64,000 nucleotides of DNA from Phyllosticta citriasiana (lineage: Eukaryota > Ascomycota > Dothideomycetes > Botryosphaeriales > Phyllostictaceae): positions 1,984,001 through 2,048,000 of the forward strand of contig JBBPHT010000003.1 in NCBI GenBank assembly GCA_038021145.1, written 5' to 3'. The notes under the pieces were generated by a model. The model was not told the DNA's origin, ran no database searches, and saw nothing but the letters and a program-made list of their open reading frames with translations. A program made the position numbers and the translations under genes. This document shows, piece after piece, positions 33,440 through 45,595 of this stretch (the stretch's first letter is position 1; each line of letters starts with the position of its first letter).

Positions 33440-33726
33440 GTGCAAGCGCACGTAATTTTCCTTTTGGCATTTCCGACAGCGTGGGACGGGACGGGACAGC
33501 ATGGGGGGGGGGGGGTGGGATGGATGGGACGAGATGACTGCCCTCCCGCCTCCTCGCCTACCTGTTTGGCGTCAAAAAAGCAAAGCTCCACACGTTCAGG
33601 GAGCGATGGGTAGGATTTGATTGGGCTGCGACGAGATGATGGTCTTTTGGAACGAACGAACGGAGGAGCGATCGATTCGAAAAGCAAAAAGCAATGCGGA
33701 CGAAAATAAAATCAAGGGGAAAAGGG

Positions 33727-33769
<43 letters not shown>
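33727..33769. repeat. Poly-A homopolymer, 43 bp
   Basis: A continuous A run about 290 bp right of the hAT miniature element. Confidence 0.9.
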
Positions 33770-33771
<2 letters not shown>

Positions 33772-35540
33772 GGCTTTCCCGTCCCAACGGCCGTGGATGG
33801 AGCCAGGCCAGGCAGCCACAACAGCGCGGGCAGCGAGAGTGCGATCCAAAAGCAATGAGAGAGGTGCGTCTGTCGGTTGGCTGGCTTGCTTGTCTTTCGT
33901 CGTTTGTCGTTCCCGACTGACTAGTAAGTTTGGCTCGTGGCACTGCTGCTGTGCTGGACTGGATTGAGCAGGGCAGCAATCAGTCTTCTGGGTGAGCGAC
34001 ACGCCAGGGGGTAGAGGTGGGCATGGGAGAGACGGATGGAAAGAAGCAAAGCTTGCGGGTGGTGTGATGGGGTTTGTTTGTCCTTCTGTCTCTCGTCTTG
34101 CCTCAACCCTCTTTGCCTGACTTCTCCTATGTGCTGTGCTGTACGTACGGAGGCATCAACTTGTCTTCTTAGATTGTATCGCTTCCCAGCATTCTACGTG
34201 CCTGTCTGTAGGTCGGGAGCAGCACGAATTGCGGTTTGGACTTCATCTGTCGTCGTCGTTGCGAGTTTGTCGACATGCCACCGCGCAAGTGCGACTTCTT
34301 GATCTGTTGCCGTTACCTTTGGACGTGGGATGCCATTGACAATGCTGCCGACCATTTCTTCATCACCAGATCCAATTTTCCCATTCGTGTCTGGCTTTTC
34401 ACTCCGCTCGCAGAAGCAGAATGGCCGGCGATATTGCACAGGTTTTCTGCAGCGAAGACGAGGAGGAGCCGTGTATGGGCGTGCTTCAAAGCTAATGTAC
34501 TCCTCCACTCTTGTGACTTTGAATCCAAGCGTCTCAGTCGTGTCGAAAAGACCTTTGACCTTTTCCCCTGCGCTGGCAGAAATGAAGCGATCAGGCCAAA
34601 AGCCGACAGAAAGGCTGTCGTACCAACGAACCACAGACAAATGATTACGGCTTTTATTTGTCCAATATGCATCTACGTTTTGCAAAATTTCCCTCTTTCT
34701 TTCCTCTCCCACTCCGCCATTCTTCGAATCATGATCTCACGGCTAGCTTATCAAGGCGAGGCGTGCAGCGCGCAGCCAAGCGACGCACAGTGCGACTAGG
34801 GACAAGGCGTTCTCGCACGTCGAAACAGCGCGCTCGTGTCCGGAAATAAATCACGTCGACGCTGCTGCATCGCCGTCATTGGCACAGTACGAGACCCACC
34901 TGGTGCTGTATATCTCGACTCCATGTCCAGACCGACATGGAGCTAGTCGCAGCACTGGTTGCTCGGTTGGTGAGCTGGTCAATTGAGCCTTTTGATCCGT
35001 GTCTTTATCTCTGTCGCTTTTCTTGAGTTGAATTGGTGAGATTAATCGCATTTGAGCTCGGGTTTCAATCGTTGTAAGTCTTGTTCGTGCGAGCTGCCAT
35101 GCTGAATTGGTCGTTGGTGGCTAAGTGCTTCTAGGTGCTTTTGGATCCATCGCTACCTAGTCCCATTGCTACTTCATTCGACGATGCCTCGCGCCTTTTC
35201 GCGTTGACAAGGACGACAATCTCTTTCCTGTGACGAAAACTGCTTTGCGCTTGACGGTTCTCGATCTGTTGTTGCGCTTTCCCTTTCCTCTCCACGCTGT
35301 CACCATCATAGACGGACCACCTTTACTGCTTCTCCCTCTTTCCCTTTTCGCTCATCCATCGAAAACGACACGTTAAGAAACCGCGAACTCGTTGGTTCAT
35401 GACGAACCCAATATTTTGGTCACCACACCCCATCTTCCACGGTACAGTCCCTTTTGCACGTTGATTGGCCGATTGCGCACAGGACAACGGACTTACATCT
35501 CCTCAGATAAATTCTGGGTAGCCTTTTCGCCCCCCTCCTC

Positions 35541-35550
35541 GATAAATAGG
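35541..35550 (+). promoter_or_regulatory. Possible TATA-like box of GMC oxidoreductase gene
   Basis: The sequence GATAAATAGG lies about 140 bp before the start codon, a plausible TATA-type element. It is assigned by position and base pattern only. Confidence 0.3.
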
Positions 35551-35689
35551 CCGTTTCATTCGTGTTGCTGGTTACACAGAAGGGAGCTGGTTTTTTGCGA
35601 GCAGAAAAGTCGAGCGAGGCCGTAAAAAGGGCAGCGAGCTGAGGAGCACTCAGTGCAGTCTGGAGCCCAAACCTCAAAATCCTCCAATC

Positions 35690-37610
35690 ATGGTGCGCTG
35701 CAAAGGTCTCATCTATCTTTCTCTATTCTTCTTGGCCGCGAAAGCGTCGAGTGAAGCCGTCTCAAGAGCCGATTCGAGCAGCTACGACTACATCGTCGTC
35801 GGCGGAGGCACCTGCGGGCTCGTGGTGGCGAGTCGACTGAGCGAGAACACCAACGTCAGCGTGCTGGTCATCGAAGCTGGAGGGTCGGTCTACGACAATC
35901 CGCACGTCACGTCGCCGTCGGGGTACTCGACTGCGTTTGGGACGCCGATTGATTGGAATTACACGACGACGGCGCAGTCGCATGCGAATGGCAAGACGCA
36001 GACCTTGCACCAGGGCAAGGCCATTGGCGGGACAAGCACAATAAACGGTAAGTTATTGGGCGTGGAATGTGGCTTTGATTGACTGATATGGTGCAAGGAA
36101 TGTCGTACACCAGAGCAGACGCGGCGCAAATCGACGCGTGGGAGAAGATAGGAAACGCGGGTTGGAACTGGGACAATCTCTACCCCTACTACCGCAAGCA
36201 CGAGAGCTTTGAGATTCCGGACGAGCAGCAGGAGAAGGGCGGCTCGTCGTACATTTCCTCCTTTCACGGTTTTGAGGGACCGGTAAAGGTTGGTTGGCCC
36301 CTGGACCAGTCTGCCAACGCCCTCGGCTCTACGCTGCAGTCCACGTATGAGGCTTTGGGCATACCGGCTTCGAAGGATGTGAATGGAGGGAACTTGAGAG
36401 GCTCGACGGCTTATCCAAAGACTGTTGATGAGGGCGCCAATGTCAGACATGATGCCGCGCGGGCGTATTTCTGGCCGCACTATCCGACTCGATTGAATCT
36501 TGCGCTGGCGAGTGGGACAACGGTGAAGAGGCTGGTATGGAGTGATGATGAAGACGCAGACGGAAATGTTGTTGCCAAGGCCGTGGAAGTTGTGGCAGCA
36601 AATGGCACGATTAGCACGCTCGAAGCAAAGAAAGGGGTTGTGGTCTCTGCTGGTGCCATTCGCACACCACAGCTCTTGGAGTTGTCAGGGGTGGGGAATC
36701 CAAAGTAAGTATACACTCGCCACGTCTGAGCAGTTCATTCAAGGGGTAAATGCTGACTTGGAGAAGAATACTCTCCAAACACAACATAACGACCCGCGTA
36801 TCTCTTCCCGGCGTCGGAGAGAACCTGATAGACCAGAACAACAACGGGCTCACCTACCCCATCACGACCGGGCAATCTTACAACGGCGGCGCCCCCGTAG
36901 CAGCCTATCCCAACGTGACCGACCTCTTCGGCAACAGCACCAACACCATCGCCTCATCCATCCTCGCCTCGCTCCCCTCATACGCCGAAACCCTTGCCGC
37001 CCAAAACCACAACGCAACAAGCAGCAGCGCCCTCCTCTCCCTCCTACGCGTCCAACACGCCCTCCTCTTCGAATCCCACGTCGCCGCCGCCGAAATCCTG
37101 CACTACCCCAACGGCCAAACCGTCGGCTCCGAATTCTGGAGCACCCTGCCCTTCTCGCGAGGCGGCGTGCACATTTCGTCGGCCGATTGGCGCGCCCAGC
37201 CGCGCATCGACCCCAAGTATTTCATGCTCGACTACGACGCTCAGTCGCAGGTCGCCGTAGCGCGCTACATGCGCCGCCTGTACGCCACGGCGCCTTTGAG
37301 CGGCCTCGCCGGCGCCGAGACGTGGCCGGGCACCGAAAGCGTGCCCGCGGATGCCGACGACGCGACGTGGAGTCGGTGGCTGAAGGCGAACTACCGCAGC
37401 AATTTCCATTTGCTGAGTTCGGCGGCTATGATGCCGCGGGATATGGGAGGCGTTGTGAGTGAGAGGTTGAAGGTGTATGGGACGGCGAATGTGCGGATTG
37501 TGGATGCGAGTGTGCTCCCGTTTCAGGTTTCCGGGCATTTGATGAGTACGCTGTATGCTGTGGCGGAGAGGGCGAGCGATTTGATCAAGGAAGATGAGGG
37601 CGTGGTTTGA
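35690..37610 (+). CDS. Secreted GMC oxidoreductase (glucose/aryl-alcohol oxidase-like)
   Basis: FAD-dependent oxidase or dehydrogenase of the glucose-methanol-choline family, secreted and likely acting on sugars or alcohols. Three exons give about 602 residues; introns are 36048-36097 and about 36705-36766 (an acceptor three bases earlier would also keep frame). The signal peptide is MVRCKGLIYLSLFFLAAKAS. The FAD dinucleotide fold is YDYIVVGGGTCGLVVASRLS (33-51). The GMC signatures are GKAIGGTSTING and SAGAIRTPQLLELSGVG. The active-site pair is the His of SNFHLLSSAAMMP and the His of PFQVSGHLMSTLYA near the C-terminus. Several Asn-x-Ser/Thr sites suggest glycosylation. Substrate cannot be told from sequence; the overall pattern is closest to glucose-oxidase-like AA3_2 enzymes. 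Confidence 0.9.
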
Positions 37611-38305
37611 GGGAGGTGAGAGAGGCTTGTGTAAAACTGTTGGAGTGTGATGGGCAGAGTGGACATGACAGAAGGCGTGCAGTAGTAGCAATCACCGGTT
37701 AGCATAAGGAATCACTAAGAAGGCTCACGCACTTCAAGTCTTTGTATTGTTAGTATTTCATGCAAAGTCGCAAGTAATCACTCAAACCACAGTCCGCGGG
37801 TGGCCAGAGTGGACGCGTGGTGTGGGCAGTGAATCACAGAGACTTTGAGGGCGATGGATTGAATTACTTCAAGCGCAAAAGGGAAGGAGGGCTGGCCAAA
37901 GGATCTTTTTTAGGCAATGCTGCAAGGCAGCGTTCGAGTCGGGGGTCGCGCACGTTGTTGATGATTCGTTTTAATCTTTGCGTGCATTTGCTGTCGTTTT
38001 GCTGTTTGTTTGGCGAGGAGAGGTAGTGTGCTGGAGCTCGAATGCTCCTTGTCCGTCCGCCTGCCATCTGTTTTTTGTGTGCCGTGGATTTGGTCACCAC
38101 TAGGAGACCAGACGCTGAGCGTAAAATTCTTCCGAATTTCTCTGTAGGATCATATTCAAGGGGCTCGTCATCCAACACAGGATGAGCCCGTCTTCCAAGA
38201 CGTGCGTGCCAGCAAGAAATCTGTCCATCTATGAGCTACGCACAAGTTCGGTGGCAAAGTTGCCCAAAGAGCCACCATCGCAACACGCCAGTTGCGCTAC
38301 CACGT
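37611..38305. other. Convergent intergenic region
   Basis: 3' flanks of the GMC and DDB1 genes. No gene or repeat is recognised. A B-box-like GTTCGAGTC at 37932 has no matching tRNA structure. Confidence 0.5.
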
Positions 38306-41300
38306 TCAATGCAGCCTCTTAAGTGTTTCGACCATCGTCCTCACCGAATCGACATCGACATCCTTGTACCTCAGACGCTGGACAATCTCATCCTGATCAT
38401 CGGCATCCAGATTCAAGAACTGCTCAATCAGGTCGCCGTCAACGAAGCGATTGGGTTCGTCCTCGGCCCGGACTTGGTTGCGGAAGGCGCGGTACTCGTT
38501 GAAGGGCGCACCACGGGTGCCGTATTCCTTGGAGTAGCCCGGGATCAGCTCTTCTTCGTGTAGGAATTCGGCGAGCATGGCTTGCAGGCGGAGGAGAAGA
38601 TCGATTTTGGAGGGTGAGATTAGGGCAAAGAGGTAGATGGAGCCCTCGACCTACGTGAGCGTCTTGTCAGCTGTGATTTCTTTTGTCGCTTGCTGGGGAA
38701 CTTACTGTTGCCAGGAAGGCTTTTGGAATCACTGGCGCGTCTGTCGCGATTGCAACGTCGACGCGGCGCATGCGATTCACCTGCTCGCCGAGTAACATGT
38801 CTCCGCGCGGCACAAGTCGCCTCTGGTCTTCGACCGTGACACCACTGACGTCGCGTTCAAGCAGGGTCAGGTTGCCCTCGGCATCCGCTTGGAGATAGGT
38901 ATTTTCTTTGACTTCGACCAGCGCCGTGGACCAGCTCACTTGTAAATGCCGGGCCACTTCGGTCAGCCGGTCGTTGCGCTCCCCATCGCCAGGATGATAC
39001 TCGACTATCGAAACCGATTTCATCAGGTCGGCGATTGCGATGATTTTGCCAGACACTACAACATCGATTGGTGCCGTCGAAGTGCGGAAGGCGGCCTTTT
39101 TGGTGAGCTGAGGAGTGCTCCCGGTGTGGAACTCGAAAGAGTAGACGACGACCTGCATTGTTAGAATAAGTTACCAAAAAAGCAGGTCTACTTACCGTCT
39201 TGATCAGGGCAGCAACAATCTTGCCTTCCACCATGGCCAAACACCTGCAAGCCCCCTTGACAGACAGCTCTGCTATCAATTTGAGTTGACGGTCTTCGGT
39301 AACCTCGAAGACCAATATACGGCCTCGCAAACTTTCCTTGTCGTCTTCTTCATTGAGGAATGCAGTTCCAACGACGAATCGTTCAGCAACTTCGCCGCTT
39401 CCGTCGCTCAACTCTGCTCGCATCACAGATTCCACAATCTCGTACTCGTTCATGTCGAACGTGTGCAGCTCTTTGAAAACGACCTCGTCGACCAGTTTGA
39501 AATGGCCCTGGACGACTTCTTCGTGATCGCGTATCGTCCGTTTAATTGTGCCGAGACCAAATGCTTTCAACGCAGGAGAATACGCTATCCTGCGCACTGT
39601 CTCATTCACATGGAGCGTTTGCACATGTGTTGTCCGCTCGGAATCAACAAGCGCTATGTGTAGTTCTCCAGATGAAGCAATTGCAACTGCGCCGGGATAC
39701 GCTTCGGCGTTGAAGGGACAAACAGAAGTGGCCTTTTCCGCGGTCACAGCTGAGTAGACCAAGCGACCTTCCGAACCGTATATTAAACTGGGGTGCTCGC
39801 ATGTTGCAAAGACATTGTAAAGGCCGTCACCACGAGGCAATGCCCGGAAATTCGCCTGCTGTGTTCCGAGGATGGTACTCTTCTTGTTGGAGAGGGCGTA
39901 GGTGTTTGGGTCTACAGAAAACGTGACGACGTTTCCATCTCCAGTCGCAACGAACAAGGTTGGTTGTGGCCCGTCAAAGATTTGAGTAATGAGTAATGAC
40001 CGTGGAACAGAAGATCCGTTGTCGCTGAGTTGCGCCGATTGAATTTGCTTTAGGCCATCGAGACTGATGATGGAGACGGTACAGCTTTGCCAGAATCCGA
40101 CTATGCATACCTTGTCTGGTGATTGTGGAAGAGCCACACATGCAATCTGATTGTCAGCTCCAAAGTCTTTTTCAGCATGTGTCTTGAGAGAGTCGGCAGT
40201 TGAAAGAACAATTACTTGGCCGCCTCCAACAGAGACGACCAAGAATGTATCGTTTGCGGCCACGTCAGTAATTGTGCGGCCCGTAGGAGCATTCCACTCG
40301 GAGACGATCATGCTGCTTTCTCGATCTGTAATGCGCGCCGCAGAGCTCGACACTTGCAGAAGGCGGTCGCCTGGAAGATTGCGGGCAAGCAGCGTGCTCT
40401 CCAACAACACTAGACCTTTGAATTCTTCGAGTTCTTCAACTTGTCCCGTAGAATCGAAGCTAAAGACGCGGGTTTCGTCCAACAATGACACGAGCAAAAT
40501 GTCGTCGAAATCGATGCCTTGAGACGATTTGAGACTGAAAATATTCGAAATGCTGCCAATCTCGCCGATGGATCCATGGTCTTCAAGACCAACACCACTT
40601 CTTACGCTTCGGAGGCTACCATCCTTGAATGCGCCGCTCCCGGTGACTATTCGAGCCTGGCCGGAGGAGTATTCATTGCCCTGACCCTCACCTGACCTAT
40701 TCCCCATGTCCATGATGGTAAAGTCGAGGATGGGCGCAATGTTGGGGAAAGTCTGGACGATTTCGATCGATTTTTCTGCAAGCTTGATTACCTGGGAATC
40801 GCCTTCGTGGGAGCCGACAAAAAGATGGCCGGCATCCAGATACACTAGAACTGAAGCTCTCGAGGTCTCGCCGAGTTTCTCTAGCTTCCACCCATCAACG
40901 GTACCGCTCTCATCGAAAAGAAGCATGAGCAGCGATAGAATGCCAAACTCATCGGCCAACAAAAATCTCTGGGAGTCGATCTGTTCCCAAGCAACAAAGA
41001 TCGTCGATTCCTCTAGCGGGCGCTTGACGAGCGATTTTGTGTAGTCATTGAAGTAGGTTATGGATGTCTCGCCCAGAATCAGAGTCCCGTAGTGTGGACC
41101 TGGGACAGGTATCAGGTGGCCAGCTCCAAGATCTAGTTCGTCTTTGGTGCCTTCTATAATTTCAAGGTCCGGGCTCCCTGTGTCGTCCGAAGCAGCAGCA
41201 GGCGTAAAGTTGACTTGGCGCAAGCGCAAACGAATTTTGGTTTCTTCATCATCCTCATAGAGTAGCGCCATCAAGGGTTTCTCAGTTTCTGGCGATTTCC

Positions 41301-41885
41301 GGTGCAAGAATGTAGATGACCGGACAAACATTTCTTCTATCCTGGACGGCACAGGTTCCCCCATCTTATTAGCGTCTGGAATCGCCTTCTTTTTGTTTCT
41401 CTCTGTCAATGGAATCACCGTGACGATTCCTTCGTATATTTCCAGGGTCATGAGTTGGCCCGTTGGATCAATCAAGCATCGGTCTCCTGTCTGCGAGTCC
41501 CGCGCCGCTCGGTCTGCAACATCCAAGTAGCTCTTGACCGTCTTGAGCCTTTTCAATCCGGCATTCCAAGACAATGCAAAGTACGTATGACGGTCTGTAC
41601 CAACAAAGAGGAGGTCTGGCGAAGTTTGGGAGGGGGTGATCTTGCTAAGCATGGTGACATTGCCGTAACACGGTTCGGCGCGGTGGAAGGACAAGCCATC
41701 GTCGGTCTGGAGGAAGATTTCGAGTCGATTGGCTTTGCTGGATTGGGATACAGGTTAGCTGAGCTTCATGTAGCGTGGGAGTGTACATACGCGACCACAA
41801 GGCATTCTTCGTCGGGCGTCAGCAATCGCAGCTTCAGGGCATGCCTGATGCTGCTTGGTCGGTGAATTGGGGCTATGTATGCCAT
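38306..41885 (-). CDS. DDB1: DNA damage-binding protein 1 (DDB1)
   Basis: DDB1 is the adaptor of CUL4-type ubiquitin ligases. It loads WD40 receptors and acts in UV repair and replication control. Four exons give 1142 residues, the usual DDB1 length; introns are 41738-41790, 39153-39195 and 38651-38705. The start at 41885 gives MAYIAPIHRPSSIRHALKL; the longer upstream frame has no start-proximal homology. The protein is a run of beta-propeller strands (NRLEIF, DLLFVGTDRHTYFALSW, DPTGQLMTLEIYEG, RILVFEV, VVVYSFEF), with MMS1_N and CPSF_A type domains. It ends VETLKRLH, close to the usual DDB1 C-terminus. CSN6, at the left edge of the window, belongs to the complex that regulates such ligases. 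The gene is divergent to RPC37 with 281 bp between starts. Confidence 0.92.
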
Positions 41886-42166
41886 GCTGGGAGCAGGCGC
41901 AGCAGAGGGCGCGGATACGGAGGAGGTGGAGGGTTGAGAGGGAGCGAGTGAGGTGGTGGAAGTTGATGGAGAAGGCCGGAGTTTGCTCAGACTATCGCCG
42001 TCGCGGGAGCCCACATAGGCAGATGCGCGCGCTGAACAGGAAGTGACGCGATGCTCGACGCGCACGGCCCCGCCGCTGATGACTTTCGTTCGTCTCGGAC
42101 GCACTTTTGACTCTGCTCCACCACCTTTTGCTCTCAACAATTGTGGACGTTGCACTGCAGAGCACC

Positions 42167-43399
42167 ATGCCTCGTGAGTAATCCAGTCTCGGTTTGATTG
42201 TCAATTCGCGTTCTCGGCAACCGTTTGTCGCCTGGCGCATTTGAGGTTTTCACCAAAAATCAAAGTCGCCATGCGCCGGCCACAATTCGCTGGGAGCCTC
42301 GCGCAACGCACCTGTCACTTTGGAACTGACTTAATTTTCAGCCGCACATCTGGAAGACGACCCTGTCACTGCCGAATATGATGTCTTCATCACCCCCGAG
42401 CTTCAAGAGCAAATCTACCTTTTACAATATCCCAACCGAGATCGCGAGCAACCATATAATGATGCAAACAATTGTCGGCCTCTCGAATTGCGCCTCAAGC
42501 CCGAAGCAGGATTCATCGAAGTCGACGTACCCGTAAACGTGCACATGAACTACGATAAGCGCAAGGGAATCACATGGGGCGAGGCTATGCGCAAGGCTCA
42601 GGACAATGGCGAGAGTGGCTTTGGTCTGTCTGCCGGCTTCAGCGGACTTTCAAGGGCAGCAGTTCCTGCTCGAGGTGCACCCACATCACGCGCGGATATT
42701 GAAGATATGGAGTTGGAGGAAGATGCGGTCGAGCAGATGCTTCTCCGATTCGAGGACGCCAATGACAAGGGGCACGTCTTGAACAGGCAAACACTTGGAG
42801 GACAAATCATGAAGGATGAAGTGGGAAAGCCATCATACATGCTCGCCGCATTCCGTGGCAAAGAGCTTCACTTGACAAAGGTCACTGGAGTCGTTCAAAT
42901 GAGGCCACAATTCCATCATCTCGACGCTGTCAAAGAGCTGGGAGACGCGACAAAACGCAGGGAACGAGGTGCCGTCGATGGGCCAAAGGTGAATGAGCCA
43001 CGCGCTGTGCAGATGACGATCAAGAGCGAGTATGGTGATGAAGCGGCTGCGTCTAAGCAATTTCTTCACCTTGCGCAGGAAGAAAAGTGGTCGAAACTCC
43101 GCTACTTTGATGAAGAGGTACCACACCTGACTTTCTTGTCTGAACGTGACTAACATTTCCAGGCCGAGGAAGCATATGACATGTTCCATGAAAAGCTGTT
43201 TGTTGACGAGACGGAGGGTGCACCTAGGCTCAGGTCCAACATGACCAACGAGCAGTACCTCGACGCAATCAGTTGCGAGAGACATGACCCGAGCGACACG
43301 ATGAAAAAGAAGAAGCCTTTGACCAAGAGACAGATGCAGCGAATCGAGGATTCGGAGGAGTCGGAGGATGAGCCGGCTGACGAGCAGGCGCAACAATAA
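42167..43399 (+). CDS. RPC37: RNA polymerase III subunit RPC5 / Rpc37 (Sin-like)
   Basis: Subunit of RNA polymerase III that pairs with Rpc53 in a TFIIF-like module for termination and reinitiation. Three exons give 339 residues; introns are 42174-42341 and 43118-43162. The first coding exon has only seven bases. The N-terminus PPAHLEDDPVTAEYDVFIT and the segment QEQIYLLQYPNRDREQPYN are the RPC5/Sin signature. ELRLKPEAGFIEVDVPVNV and the strand HLTKVTGVVQMRPQFHHLD belong to the same dimerisation domain. The C-terminus is Lys-rich, then acidic (EDSEESEDEPADE). Length and motif order match fungal Rpc37. Confidence 0.93.
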
Positions 43400-44128
43400 G
43401 GGGAGCCGACGCAGGTGGTTGGGAATCTCGCTTTGGATAGGCATACGGAATTGGATCAGTGGCATAGCGATGGCGTTTGACATTAAAAAAGGAGGGTCTT
43501 TCTGCTAAGGATATTTCGAGGCCTCAGCTAGCACTGCGTCTTCTGAGGCAAGCAAGGGCTTTGCTTGCAGCGAGCGAGCATCGGAGAATATTGCATATAG
43601 ACATGCAGTCCAATGGAATGCTGCAACAATGTTGAATGCATTTCACCAGTCGAGTCAGGGTCGACGATGCCGAATGAGTCTGGAATAGGAAAGCCATTAG
43701 CCGATGGCAAAGCCGCGAAGCGATGCACACTTTCCCCATTTTTTCTCCGTCGTCCTCTTCGTTCTCTCCACTCTCACATCACTTTCCCCATTCCTTCCCC
43801 GCAGCCGTCAAACCACCGAAAATCCACCAAGGTCAGCAATTGGGCCCAGCGTCTACCCCAGCCAGGATGCCTTAACAACAAATATCGGGCGGGCGGCTTC
43901 TCCGTTCTTGGCTCAGCCGCATCTCTCAGCGGATCATCAGGGAACTGGGGAAGAGGGGGCCGACAAACCATCGAATGATGTGCGACCTAGTCACACCTCG
44001 GCAGAAGCACCATCGCTCCACCGGCATGCGGAGGCGCCATTCGTTCGGAGTCGGCTACCGTTGGTGTCCTCCCTTGCCTTTCTAATACCGTTCCTGTCCT
44101 CGTTGTTCCGATCAAGCCAAAACGAACC
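43400..44128. other. Intergenic: RPC37 3' flank and HIBADH promoter
   Basis: No gene recognised. Pyrimidine-rich sequence before 44129 is typical of a fungal promoter. Confidence 0.5.
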
Positions 44129-45403
44129 ATGGCTGCTCTACTTCATCGCATTTCCGCAAACGCTGCGCCTGCCGCTCGTCGCATCTCCACGCGAAGATGC
44201 TTCTCCACATCATCGGCCAACCAGGCCGTATGGGGCTTTATAGGTCTGGGACGGATGGGTACGTTGTCTACATGTTCCAATGTCGCGTGACGGGGTCCGG
44301 CTAACCGCTGTTTGTACAGGACTCCCAATGGCCAAGAACTTGCGCGCAAAGTTACCCAAAGACGACACTTTGTTTGTCCACGACATTGATACCAACTCGT
44401 CGGCCAAATTTCTCCAGGCCACAGGTGCAAATGGCGTCGTAGTGGCCAAGTCGGCCCGCGAGGTTGCAGAAGAAGCGGTAAGTTGTTTCCTCTTGTCCTT
44501 TTGCGCTACCAAGATGAGCATGTTCTATCTATGATCTAAGTTGGGGGCTGCATGCGGCTCTTTCAATGATTCCTACTACATCAAAGCCAATCCTCTGAAG
44601 TTGTTTCCGCGCATCATTGTGTTGTATTCGGACCTTGGACAGCGACATGAGCTGATGTGCCGAATTAGGAAACCATCATTACCGCTCTGCCTGAGCCGCA
44701 CCACGTGAAGAGCGTGTATGCCACCATGTTGATTCCACCCGATCTTTTGAGCAAAGGCGCAGCAAAAGAGCGTCTTTTTATTGATGTGTCAACCATCGAC
44801 CCCATGACCTCTCTCGGTGTTGCCAACGCAGCACACTCGTCAGGCCAGGGGAAGTTTGTTGACGCCCCAATGTCCGGCGGTGTTGTAGGAGCGGAAAAGG
44901 GAACTCTGACTTTTATGGTTGGCGCTCCTCCTGAGCTAATTGACCGCGTGCGGGAGATCCTTTCGATGATGGGCAAACGGGTCATCCATCTGGGACCTGC
45001 GAGTTCCGGTCTCAAGGGAAAGCTTGCCAACAACTACCTCCTGGCGATCAACAACATTGCAACTGCCGAGGCCATGAATATGGGCGTGCAGTGGGGTTTG
45101 GATCCTACGGCCCTGGCAGACATGATCAACTCATGTACGGGCAAGTGCTGGCCTAGTGAGGTCAACAATCCCGTTCCTGGTGTAGTCGAAGGATCTCCAG
45201 CAAGTCGAGACTATGATGGGGGATTTGGTGTCGGTCTCATGAAGAAGGACTTGGGCCTGGCTCTGAAAGGTTCCCACGAGGCCGGGATCAAGCTGGTTCT
45301 AGGTGAGCAAGCTAGGACGATTTATGATGCTGTCGACGAGCATCCAGATTGCAAGGGGAAGGACTTTTCGGTGGTGTATAGATACCTAGGAGGCAAGGAA
45401 TGA
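44129..45403 (+). CDS. 3-hydroxyisobutyrate dehydrogenase, mitochondrial
   Basis: Oxidises 3-hydroxyisobutyrate to methylmalonate semialdehyde with NAD in valine breakdown. Three exons give 340 residues; introns are 44259-44319 and 44478-44668. The N-terminus (about 1-30) is rich in Arg, Ala and Ser with no acidic residues, a mitochondrial presequence. The NAD motif is GFIGLGRMG (36-44). The substrate-binding signature is FVDAPMSGGVVGA (about 159-171). The catalytic Lys is K214 in GKLANN. The tail ends DFSVVYRYLGGKE, typical of the enzyme (KDFSVVY). Other beta-hydroxyacid dehydrogenases share the fold, but presequence and C-terminus favour HIBADH. Confidence 0.92.
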
Positions 45404-45595
45404 TGAGACATTGAAATGTTGTTTACCTTGCAACCGGAAGAGACTTGATTGCTCGACAAGGTTCCCGCGGGGTGAAGGTAAAGAGGTCCGTGTGCCGCAC
45501 CTCACCGCCTTTGGCCCTATCTTATCGCCCTCATCTTGGCGCTCGTCACATCAACAATCCAACTTTCTCGACCGACACCTGCCAGCGCTGCCGCC

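Larger units (their letters stand above)
32160..35689. other. Long gene-poor region with hAT miniature element
   Basis: 3.5 kb between TSC1 and the GMC oxidoreductase. It holds a miniature transposon (32943-33439), a 13-bp poly-G near 33.51 kb and a 43-bp poly-A. Two overlapping opposite-strand frames lie at 34.2-34.8 kb, neither with recognisable motifs. The GMC promoter is at the right end. No RNA gene was recognised. Confidence 0.55.

Noticed and set aside
34236..34799. 187-codon plus-strand frame in the TSC1-GMC gap
   Set aside because: Cys/Arg-rich with no family resemblance, and overlapped by another frame; no splice or start context.
37932..37940. tRNA B-box-like GTTCGAGTC
   Set aside because: The T-arm does not pair and no acceptor stem or A box lies at the right distance.
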